The position numbers were made by a program, and so were the translations under genes. Shown here piece by piece: positions 1-8,800 of a DNA stretch of 64,000 nucleotides. Under the pieces are notes generated by a model. It was not told the origin of the DNA and did not search any database. It worked only from the letters and a program-made list of their open reading frames with translations. The stretch lies in NCBI RefSeq assembly GCF_016756495.1, contig NZ_AP023243.1, forward strand, positions 2,732,501-2,796,500, in the 5' to 3' direction. Positions within the stretch are counted from its first letter, which is position 1. Each line of letters starts with the position of its first letter. The DNA comes from Mesorhizobium sp. 113-3-3 (lineage in GTDB: Bacteria > Pseudomonadota > Alphaproteobacteria > Rhizobiales > Rhizobiaceae).

Positions 1-1839
1 CCAGCGGGTCTTGTTCAATATGTCGTGGGCGTTGGCCAGCGCGCGCAGACGCTCGTTGAAAGTGGCGCTCGCGGTGGCGATATCTGTGTTGCGTAGCGTT
101 TGCGAAGCGATGGCCGCGACCATCGCCAGTATGTTCTTGATGCGATGTTCAAGTTCGTGGGTGAGCAGTTCCTGCCGCGCCTGCGCCTCGCGCCGGTCGG
201 TGACGTCCTGCATGACGCCGAACATCTTGACCGGCTTGCCGGTCTCGTCGTGGACAAAGTCGATGTGACGCGACAGCCAGCGCAATTCGCCGGTATCGGG
301 GCGGCGGATGCGGTATTCCACGGCAGGCACGGCGGTGCCTTCTTCCCGCGTCTGCCGGTTGGAGCGGACGTCCTTGTCCTCCGGAATGACGATGTCTTCC
401 AGCACGGAGATGTGCACGCTCTCGCGCGGCGACAGCCCCCAGAGACCCCAGAAGCCCTCGGACCCGACCACGGTCCCGCTGGCGATATCGAGTTCGAGCG
501 CCGCAATGCCGGCGGCATTCTGTGACAGCTGCAAGCGGCGTTCGCTCTGCAGCAGGGCCTGGGCCGCCTGCTTTTGATCGTCGATATCGGTGTTGGTGCC
601 GATCCAGCGCAGGATGACGCCGTCGGCGTCGCGGATCGGGACGGCGCGGGCGATGAACCAGCGATAGATGCCGTCATGCCGGCGCAGCCGGAACTCGGTC
701 TCGTAGAACGTGCCGGCAGCCAGCACCTGCTGCCACTTTTCGGCGGCTGCGACGATGTCGTCGGGATGCACGATGTCGGCCCAGTCATGACCGTCAAGCT
801 CGCCCGGCTTCGCACCGGAATAATCGTAGACGCGCGGGTTGAACCAGTCGAGGAGCCCTTCCGGTGTCGCCGTCCAGACGTGGTTCGGCATCGCCTCGGC
901 GAAGGTGCGGAATTGCGTCTCGCTCCGGCGCAGCGCCTGCTCGGCGATCAGCCGGTCGGTGACGTCAACCCCTTGCACGAAGATGCCGAAAACCTCGCCG
1001 GCCGGATTGCGCACCGGTTGATAGACGAGGTCGATGAAGCGGTCTTCGATCGGCGCACCCGGCGTGCGTTGCAACTCGGCCTTCAGCGCGTAGCCGACGA
1101 ACGCCTCGCCGGAGGTGAACACCCGGTCGAGCAATTCGAAAAAGCCCTGGCCCTCGATCTCCGGCAAGGCTTGGCGGATTGGCAGGCCGACAATATCGCG
1201 GTGGCCGACGAGCTGCATGTAGGCGGCATTGGTCAGTTCGACGACATGCTGCGGACCGGAGAGCATGGCCATGAAGCCCGGCGCCTGTTCGAACATCTGG
1301 CGCTGGCGGTCGCGCTCGCCGGCGCGCCAGCGCTCGGCGGCAACCTTGCCGGTCGTCTCGATGACGATGGCGATGACGCCGGCCGGCTCGCCGCTTTCGT
1401 CGAGCACAGGCGAATAGTCGAGATCGAGCCAGACCTGCTCGGGCCTGCCGGTGCGGTTCAGCGTCAGCACCTGTTCGCGATAGGCGAGCGTGCCGCCGCT
1501 GCCCAGGCACACCTTCATGATGTTGTCGTTGAAGTCGGCCACCTCGGGCCAGCCTTCGCGCACTTTCGAGCCGAGCAATTGCGGATGGCGGCCGCCGGCG
1601 AATTCCGAATAGCCGTCATTGTAGATCATGACACCGTCCTCGCCCCACAGCATGACGATCGGCACCCGCGAGCGCAGGATCAGCGAGACCGCTGTCTTCA
1701 GACTCTGCGGCCAGACCTCGATCGGTCCTATCGAGGTCGAGGCCCAGTCGAACGCCGCGATCAGGCGGCCGAGCTCGCCGCCGCCGGCGAGAAAGGCATG
1801 ACGACGATCGTCTATCACGTTTGTGCTGGTTGCTGGCAT
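1..1839 (-). CDS. Multi-PAS sensor histidine kinase, HWE/HisKA_2 type (3' end outside window)
   Basis: The frame stays open from the ATG at 1839 to the window edge (613 codons seen), so the C-terminal ATPase domain is missing. Several PAS modules are visible, including ones with 'DVTDRLIAEQ' and 'DVTDRREAQ' linkers after PAC segments. Near residue 562 comes 'ELEHRIKNILAMV', the H-box of HWE/HisKA_2 kinases, with the phospho-accepting His near residue 565. There is no N-terminal membrane segment, so it is probably a cytoplasmic light, redox or stress sensor. The HWE-diagnostic W-x-E motif lies beyond the window, so the exact subfamily is inferred. No response regulator is in view. Confidence 0.85.
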   Translation of the reverse strand, partial: MPATSTNVIDDRRHAFLAGGGELGRLIAAFDWASTSIGPIEVWPQSLKTAVSLILRSRVPIVMLWGEDGVMIYNDGYSEFAGGRHPQLLGSKVREGWPEVADFNDNIMKVCLGSGGTLAYREQVLTLNRTGRPEQVWLDLDYSPVLDESGEPAGVIAIVIETTGKVAAERWRAGERDRQRQMFEQAPGFMAMLSGPQHVVELTNAAYMQLVGHRDIVGLPIRQALPEIEGQGFFELLDRVFTSGEAFVGYALKAELQRTPGAPIEDRFIDLVYQPVRNPAGEVFGIFVQGVDVTDRLIAEQALRRSETQFRTFAEAMPNHVWTATPEGLLDWFNPRVYDYSGAKPGELDGHDWADIVHPDDIVAAAEKWQQVLAAGTFYETEFRLRRHDGIYRWFIARAVPIRDADGVILRWIGTNTDIDDQKQAAQALLQSERRLQLSQNAAGIAALELDIASGTVVGSEGFWGLWGLSPRESVHISVLEDIVIPEDKDVRSNRQTREEGTAVPAVEYRIRRPDTGELRWLSRHIDFVHDETGKPVKMFGVMQDVTDRREAQARQELLTHELEHRIKNILAMVAAIASQTLRNTDIATASATFNERLRALANAHDILNKTRW

Positions 1840-2230
1840 GGCGTCTCGTGGATCGGTCGGCGTTTATTCAAGTTTCGTCCTGTCGGGGCTAACATCTCAG
1901 GCGCGCCCGTCGATGATCATCCATCACCGCCCCATGGCTTCGTGCCATCGGCGCGGTGCCGAAATTTCCTGTATTTAATGAGATTGCGATCATGCATGCC
2001 CCGACGTCCACAACCCCGGACGGGCCGATCGGTTCCCGATGCGTGGGGATTTTCCTTTGGATACCGGGGCTTCGCCAGCCAATGGTCGGCTATTCGAGCG
2101 AATTTCTTTGCAAGTCGTTAATTCGGCAATGCTGTTAATGAGCGTCTTCTAATGCATGTCGACCGGAGCTGCTTTGCGGTTTTGGGATAACGACATGCGC
2201 AAAAATGATTGGTTTGGCGCGGGGTACGCA
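1840..2230. other. Intergenic region without a recognisable gene
   Basis: About 390 bases separate the kinase start from the next small gene. The part around 1970-2160 is more AT-rich than its surroundings and may hold the promoters of both flanking, divergent genes. I found no convincing sigma-factor motif, tRNA or repeat. Open frames crossing it have no recognisable protein character. Confidence 0.4.
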
Positions 2231-2374
2231 ATGACCAAGAATCTCGGCAACGCACGCTATGTGCCGCCCAAGGACACGAAGGTTTCCTTCTTCAGCAAGG
2301 CAGCACCGGCGCTGTTTCCGCTCGTCGCGGCGGCGCTGGGTTACGTGATCGGGCGACAGTTCTTCGGCCTGTAG
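2231..2374 (+). CDS. Small hypothetical protein with C-terminal membrane segment
   Basis: This 47-residue frame starts at the ATG at 2231 behind a G-rich stretch; in-frame ATGs at 2195 and 2156 are alternatives. A charged N-terminal half (KNLGNARYVPPKDTK) is followed by a hydrophobic segment (PALFPLVAAALGYVIG) long enough to cross a membrane. It ends 24 bases before the convergent antiporter gene. I do not recognise the family. Its support is codon-like composition and the clean membrane helix, so it could be spurious. Confidence 0.45.
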   Translation: MTKNLGNARYVPPKDTKVSFFSKAAPALFPLVAAALGYVIGRQFFGL

Positions 2375-2398
2375 GTTGCGACAGCCGAGCCGGAAGGA

Positions 2399-4732
2399 TC
2401 AGGCGCCGATTTCGGCTGCCGTCCCCTCGGCATTGGCATCGGTTCGCTTGACGCGTTCGCTGGCCAGAAGCACGACCGGGCAGGCGACCGCGGCGAGCAC
2501 GGCTGTCGCCGTGTCGCCGAAGAACAGCTCGTCGCCCGGCCGTTGGGTGACACCCATCACCACCATCGCGGCCCCTTTTTCCACCTCCCTGGCAATCGCC
2601 CTGTCTGCCGTGGCCCGGGTGCGGATCGCGGTGTCGACGGCGACGCCATAGCGGTCGGCGAGATCGGCGACATCCTTGAGCACGGCTTCCTCCCGGCGGT
2701 GCGAGACCGAGCCTGGCCGGCTGCCTTGCCTGGCTTGCGAGACATAGAGCACCTTGACGCGGGCCCGGTGCGGCCGCGCCAGCGCCAGCGCGAAATCAGC
2801 GGCGCGGCGCGCGACCTCGGTGCCGTTGACGGGGACCAGTATCGTGGTTCCGGCGCGCAGCACGGGCATCTTTCCATTGGCCTTGGCTCCGTTCAGCACG
2901 AGGCAGAGCGGGCCGTCGAACCCGCTGCTGATGTCCTTCAGCGCACCGCTGAAGGTGCCCTTGTCGGTCAGAGTGTTCTCCAGCCCGGCCAACAGAAGCC
3001 CATAGCCCTTGCGGGCTTCCGCGGCGATCGTCTCGGCGCTGGCTTCGAGCTCGGTGCGGGCTGTGAGATGAACCTTGTCGACAAGCGTGTCCTCTGCCCT
3101 GCTGACGGCTCTTGCGCTCCTGGCGGCCCCCTTCTTGACCTCCCTGGACGCGCGCTCCGGACCTTTGTCGTTAACCTGGCCGGCGAGCTTGCCGTCCTGG
3201 AGATGAAGCAGCGTGGTGGGCATGCCGCTGCCGCCGCCGACCAGGCCTGCAAGGTAAGCAGTGAATTTGCCGACCGGGCTGTCGTCGACCAGCAGCAGCA
3301 GGCGCTCCAGCCTGGAGACGAAGCCGCGCTCGTCGAGCAGTTCGCGGTCGACGCGCTGCTTCTCGGCATGTCCAACCGGCAGGCGGCCGAGCGCCCAGCG
3401 CAGCATGGGCGGCATGGCGAGCGTGGTGATGACGGCCATGGTGACGATCATCGTGAACAGATTGTGGGACAGGATGTTCATCGACAGGCCGATGCTGGCG
3501 ACGATGACCTCGGTCGAGCCGCGGGCGTTCATGGCGCTGCCGACGGCGGTGGCCTCTTTGAACGACATGCCGGCGATCCTGCCGCCGAGAAAGGCGCCGC
3601 CGAACTTGCCGACGCTGGCGATGGCAACCAGTGCCAGCGTCAGCGATGCCAGCGTCGGATCGGCAAGCACGGTAAGGTCGGCGGACAGGCCCGCCATACC
3701 GAAGAACACCGGCATGAACAGGGCGGTGATGACGCCGCGCAACTGGCTCTCGATGTGATCGGACAGGATTGGCGATTCGCCGACAAGTATGCCGGCGACG
3801 AAGGCGCCGAGCACGGTGTGGACGCCGATCAGATTGGTGATCAGCGCCATGACGCCCATGATGATGAGGATCACCGTGATGACGGCATATTCGCTGCGGA
3901 AAGAATCGTTGCTCCAGCGGATCAGCGTGAAGACAAGGCGGCGGCCGATAGTGAAGGAAAACGCCATGAACAGCGCCACCTCGGCCACGGTGGTGATGAG
4001 TGGCAAAAGCTGCAGGCTGCCATTGGTGGCGATGCCGAAGGTGACGGCGATAATCAGCCAGCCGATCGTGTCCTCGATGATGGCCGAGGAGATGATGACC
4101 TGGCCGAGATTGCGGCGCATGAAGTTCATCTCGCGCACCACCATGGCGACGATCTTGACGGAGGAGATCGACAGCGCCGTGCCGAGGAACAGCCCGGCGA
4201 CGACGCGCTGTGTCGGGTCGGGCAGCAGGGTGTCCGGCAGGAACTGCGCCAGCGCGAAGCCGCAGGCGAAAGGCACGACGACGCCGGTGATCGAGATCGA
4301 GAAGCAGGCAGCCCCCACGCGGCGCACCAGGCGCAGATCCGTCTCCATGCCGGTCAACAGGAGGAGCAGCAGGATGCCAAGTTGGGAGACGGCATCGATC
4401 ATGCTCTTCTGCGCCGGATCGCTGGAGAAGATCAGGTGCTGCGCGTCGGGCCATATCCAGCCGAACAGCGAGGGGCCGAGCAGGATGCCGCCGATCAGCT
4501 GGCCCATGATCGCCGGCTGGCCGTAGCGCTGGAAGATTTCGCCGAGGCCGCGGCCGACCAGCAGGAGAAGCACGATCTCGGCGACGAAGAGGCCTTCGGC
4601 CGAGCCGCCCATGCCTGAGGCGTGGCCGGGCGCGGTCGCGGCGAAGGCATTGCTTGCCGTTGCAAGAACCAGGATAGCCAACACGAGAATGGCCGCGAAG
4701 CGGCCTGACGTCGTTGCCGGTTGCCGGTTCAT
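2399..4732 (-). CDS. CPA2-type cation:proton antiporter with C-terminal universal-stress (Usp) domain
   Basis: The 777-residue protein starts at the ATG at 4732, with GAGGGA six bases upstream; an in-frame ATG at 4765 lacks a comparable site. A leader-like hydrophobic segment (AAILVLAILVLATASNAFA) is followed by about 12 membrane helices of the Na+/H+ exchanger (Kef/CPA2) fold at roughly residues 40-430. A charged linker then leads to a Usp-like domain at about residues 620-760 ('TILVPVNGTEVARRAADFAL' to 'ACPVVLLAS'). CPA2 proteins exchange K+ or Na+ for protons across the inner membrane. The fused Usp domain suggests nucleotide or stress regulation, which is inference. A DUF2270 gene lies just upstream on the same strand. 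Confidence 0.88.
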   Translation of the reverse strand: MNRQPATTSGRFAAILVLAILVLATASNAFAATAPGHASGMGGSAEGLFVAEIVLLLLVGRGLGEIFQRYGQPAIMGQLIGGILLGPSLFGWIWPDAQHLIFSSDPAQKSMIDAVSQLGILLLLLLTGMETDLRLVRRVGAACFSISITGVVVPFACGFALAQFLPDTLLPDPTQRVVAGLFLGTALSISSVKIVAMVVREMNFMRRNLGQVIISSAIIEDTIGWLIIAVTFGIATNGSLQLLPLITTVAEVALFMAFSFTIGRRLVFTLIRWSNDSFRSEYAVITVILIIMGVMALITNLIGVHTVLGAFVAGILVGESPILSDHIESQLRGVITALFMPVFFGMAGLSADLTVLADPTLASLTLALVAIASVGKFGGAFLGGRIAGMSFKEATAVGSAMNARGSTEVIVASIGLSMNILSHNLFTMIVTMAVITTLAMPPMLRWALGRLPVGHAEKQRVDRELLDERGFVSRLERLLLLVDDSPVGKFTAYLAGLVGGGSGMPTTLLHLQDGKLAGQVNDKGPERASREVKKGAARSARAVSRAEDTLVDKVHLTARTELEASAETIAAEARKGYGLLLAGLENTLTDKGTFSGALKDISSGFDGPLCLVLNGAKANGKMPVLRAGTTILVPVNGTEVARRAADFALALARPHRARVKVLYVSQARQGSRPGSVSHRREEAVLKDVADLADRYGVAVDTAIRTRATADRAIAREVEKGAAMVVMGVTQRPGDELFFGDTATAVLAAVACPVVLLASERVKRTDANAEGTAAEIGA

Positions 4733-4831
4733 GGGTTCCCTCAAACGTCGCGGCGGACTGATCATGACAACGCATGGCCGGGATTTGCGTTGCAGCCGCC
4801 GGTTGCCGAAATTGGTAGTCAGCGATCGCGG

Positions 4832-5524
4832 TCAGACGTGGACGTCGCCGAAGGCGAGTTCGCCGTCGTCGCCCGCCGCGAAAAGGACGATGGCGAGCAA
4901 TCCGACATAAAACCCGGCCACGATCACCACGATCGCGACGCCTGGGATGGGACCAAGCGCGGCGCTGTCGATCGCCTCGCGCAGCGAGCCGACAAAGCCG
5001 GTTCTGACCCCCGCGGTTTGCAGGCTGGGTGTCGATATCTTCAGCACCCATGCCAGCAGCAGGATGAGGAAGAGGTAGATGTAATTGCGGCGCAGGCGCC
5101 GCGCCAAGGCGGCACGATGCGACAGCAGGAATTTCGGCGCGCGCAGGCCTTCGCCGACGATGAGCAGCCAGTCCGAGGCGAAGTCGGGCTGCGGCGAGAA
5201 GATCTGCGCGAAATAGTGGCGCTCGAACTGGCGCACGCGGGCTCGATAGAAGTCGAAGAAGCGGTAGCGGCGCGCCTCGATCCACAAAAGCAGCAGGATC
5301 AGCAGCATGGCGAACAGCAGCACGCCATGGTGCGCGCTGGCCGTCGACAGCGACACTGAAAGCATTGCCGCCACCACGGTGATCGACCAGTTCGTGGTCC
5401 TGTCGAGCCGATCACGCCAGCCCGCCATGCGCGCGATCTCGGCGCGGTGAAAATGCGACAGCGTGTTCACGCGCTCCGTCGAGGAAAGGACGGGACCCAC
5501 GGGCGTCGCCGACGCATCGTTCAT
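4832..5524 (-). CDS. DUF2270 family integral membrane protein
   Basis: A 230-residue protein starting at the ATG at 5524 (an in-frame ATG at 5539 is possible). A soluble N-terminus with 'HFHRAEIARMAGWRDRLDRT' precedes two closely spaced membrane helices ('WSITVVAAMLSVSLS', 'GVLLFAMLLILLLLWIEARRYRFFDFYRARV'), a cytoplasmic stretch and two more helices near the C-terminus. The WR-DRLD-TTNW and EARRYRFFD-YR patterns are typical of DUF2270, whose function is unknown. It lies 99 bases upstream of the antiporter on the same strand, so the two may be cotranscribed. Confidence 0.8.
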   Translation of the reverse strand: MNDASATPVGPVLSSTERVNTLSHFHRAEIARMAGWRDRLDRTTNWSITVVAAMLSVSLSTASAHHGVLLFAMLLILLLLWIEARRYRFFDFYRARVRQFERHYFAQIFSPQPDFASDWLLIVGEGLRAPKFLLSHRAALARRLRRNYIYLFLILLLAWVLKISTPSLQTAGVRTGFVGSLREAIDSAALGPIPGVAIVVIVAGFYVGLLAIVLFAAGDDGELAFGDVHV

Positions 5525-5827
5525 TGCAGCCTCCGGCAAGGACTAAAACAGTTTGCCGGCAACATTGTTCCCTGGTCGACGCCGTATCGATGCGCGGCGA
5601 TTCGCCTGTCGGCGCGACGCGGGAGCAATCCTGCCCGATGGGAGCATCAGAACCCCCATTGCGAGCCGGATGACGCGGCGATGTCCTGAATTGTCCGCAT
5701 CTGTCCCTAACTGCCGGTATCGACCAGCGGCGCACGCCTCTAGCTTTTTCTTCGGGCCACCGGCCGGTGCGCCCGAGGGGATGTTGCGCGGGTCGAACGC
5801 CGATCCGCAAGCTGGGGCAGGGACGGA
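5525..5827. other. Divergent intergenic region upstream of the autotransporter
   Basis: About 300 bases separate the DUF2270 start from the autotransporter start, so both promoters should lie here. A moderately AT-richer patch around 5735-5755 precedes the adhesin, and GGGACGG sits just before its ATG. No clear -35/-10 pair, repeat or small gene was found. Confidence 0.35.
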
Positions 5828-8800
5828 ATGGACAATCAACCGATGGCAGGCCGGCGACCGATGGCAAGCCGGCGTGCCTCGCTCGCGCTGGGGCTGGCGG
5901 GGCTGCTGCTGTCTAGCTCGACATTGGCGCTGGGCGCCTCGCTGACCTGGAACGGGTCTGGCTCGGGCAACTGGTTCACATCGGGCAACTGGACGCCGTC
6001 CTCGGCGCCGACCGCCAGCGATGACCTCACCATCAACAGCGCCGGCGTCAATACTGCGACCGTCAGCTTGGCAGGTGCTTCGGCCAGGACAATCAATATC
6101 GGCAGCTCGGCCGGTTCGAACGGGGCGCTCGTGGTCACTGGCGCCGGCACGCTGTCGGTGGCGAGCAACTATCTCATTGTCGGTGACTTCGGCACCGGCG
6201 CGCTGACCGTATCGGCTGGCGGCAGGATCACCAGCGCCGGCGGTGTCGTCGCCAACAACCCGTCCTCTTCCGGCACGGTGACCATCACCGGTGCCGGATC
6301 GCAATGGACGAACAACTTCCTGTCGATCTCGGCTGATGCCGGCGCGGTCGGCCGCGTCAGGGTCGAGACCGGCGGCAGGCTGTCGTCCAGCGGCAATGTC
6401 ATGATCGGCGAAAGTTCCGCGCTTGCCGACGGCCAGCTGATCGTCACCGGCAGCGGTTCCAACTTCACCATGACCGGATCGATCGCCACCCAGTTCGTCA
6501 TCGGCGCGACCGGCAAGGGCGATTTCCAACTGCTCGACAATGCTACGGCGACGACCATACGCACCTATGTCGGCGGCAATGTCGGCACCAGCGGCGTCGG
6601 CACCGCGACGGTTTCGGGCGGCGCGTCATGGGCGACCGGAAATCTGTTCGTCGGCCAGACGGGGACCGGCACGCTGACCGTCTCCAGCGGCGGCAAGCTC
6701 ACCACCACCTATACGGTTGGGGCCAGCACGGCGGCCAATATCGTCAACGGCAAGGTGACGGTCACCGGCGCCGGTTCGCAGTGGAAGATCACGGGCGCCT
6801 ATAGCAATGTGCCGCTGGCGATGGGCGCGACCGGCCAGACATCGGAACTCAACGTGCTGGCCGGCGGCACGGTGCTGATCGATTCCACCGCCAGCAGCTT
6901 CCTCAACGGCGACGCCAGGATCGCCAACACCGCCAACTCCAAGGCGGCGATCACCGTCGATGGCGCGGGATCGAGTTTCACCACGCCCTATCGCCTCTAC
7001 CTCGGCAACGCCACCAACTCGACCGCCACGGTGACGGTCTCGGGCGGCGGCAAGCTCAACACCGGCTACACCAACATATCAAGCGCCAGCGACGCCACGG
7101 CAGCGACATCGGACATCGTCACGGTGATCGGCGCGGGTTCGCTATGGACGATCAGCGACACGCTTGGTTCCGGCCCCAGTGATCTGCAGGGGCTTACCAT
7201 CGGTGGCGCCGGCAAGGGCGTGCTGACCATCGCCGACGGTGGCGTCGTCAGGGTCAATGGCGGCGCCGGGACGGTCGGCCTCGGCGCGCTGGCCGGCTCC
7301 TCGGGCACGCTCAACATCGGCGCCGCTGCCGCCAGCCCCGCGGCCGCGCCCGGCACGCTCGAGGCGGCGCAGGTGATCTTCTCAGGCTCCGCCACCGGGC
7401 CGATGGCGATCAATTTCAACCACACTTCCAGCAACTATGTCTTCGCGACGAACATTGCCGGCTTCGGCCCGCTGGCCGGCCCCGCCGCCGTCAACATCCT
7501 TGCCGGAACCACAATCTTCACCAGCGAGAACGCCTATTCAGCGGTCACCAACATCAGCCCCGGCGCTGTCCTGCAGCTCGGCAATGGCGGCACGACCGGC
7601 AGCATCCGCGATGGCGTCGTCAACAATGACGGCACGCTGATCATCGACCGTTCGGCCGATATCTTCCCCCGCTACGCCGGCGTCATTTCCGGCTCAGGTT
7701 CGCTGGTCAAGAACGGCACGGGGCTGATCACGCTGATCGGCGCCAACACTTATAGCGGCGGCACCACGATCAACACCGGCGAGCTGCGCATCGGCAACTT
7801 CTCGGCCGATGGCGCGTTGACCGGCAACTATGTCAATCACAGCAAACTCTCGGTGTTCTTCAACGGCACGCCCAGCTATTCGGGTGTCATCTCGGGCGAT
7901 GGCAGTTTCGAAAAGAGCGGCAACGGCACGCTGACGCTGACCGGCGTTCAGACCTATACCGGCGGTACGACGCTGTCTTTCGGCAGCCTCATCCTCGGCG
8001 GCAGCGATAGGCTGGTGACGACAGGCGCGCTGATCGGCAGCGGCGGCGTCTTCGACCTCAACGGCTTCAACCAGACGGTCGGCGATCTCTCCGGTTACGG
8101 CCGCCTCGAGATCCGTACAGGCACTCTCACCGCAGGCGGTTCGGCCGACACGCTCTACCAGGGCCAGATCAACGGCACTGGCGCCTTCACCAAGCAAGGC
8201 AGCGGCACGCTGATCATTGCCGGCAACAAGAATTTCTCTGGCGCCACCAACGTCAACGCCGGCACGCTGATGGTCGACGGCTCGATGGCATCGAGCACTT
8301 TTCAGGTCAATTCCGGCGGCGCGCTCGGCGGTACCGGCTCGCTGGGCGCCACGACCATCGCCAATGGCGGCACGTTGCTTGGGCTGGCCGGCCAGACGCT
8401 GACGATGGCGTCATTGACGCTCAACGACACCTCCAATCTCAACGTCTCGCTGGGGGCGGCGAACTCGATGCCGCTGTTCGACGTCACCGGCGCACTGACG
8501 CTGGACGGCAAGCTGTCGGTGAGTGACGCCGGCGGCTTCGGCAACGGCACCTACCGCATTGCCAATTATGGCGGGACGTTCACCAATAACGGCCTCGTCA
8601 TCGGCTCCGTGCCGCCGGGCTTCAACCCGGGCGACTGGTCGATCCAGAGCGGCGGCGGCGTGGTCAATCTGCTGGTCGCGACCGGTGCCGGAGAACAATA
8701 TTGGGACGGCGCCAACATGACGCCCGGCGTGATCGCCAACGGGCGCGGCGGCAACGGCACCTGGGATGCCGCGAGCAGCAACTGGACCAACGCCGCCGGC

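Noticed and set aside
574..2121. Long plus-strand open frame of 515 codons opposite the sensor kinase
   Set aside because: It is antisense to PAS domains with strong family character, and its composition (Arg/Ala/Asp/His-rich, no domains) is that of a GC-rich shadow frame.
2543..4618. Plus-strand open frame of 691 codons opposite the antiporter
   Set aside because: Very rich in Asp, Glu, His, Gln and Arg with no domain. It mirrors the conserved antiporter helices on the other strand.
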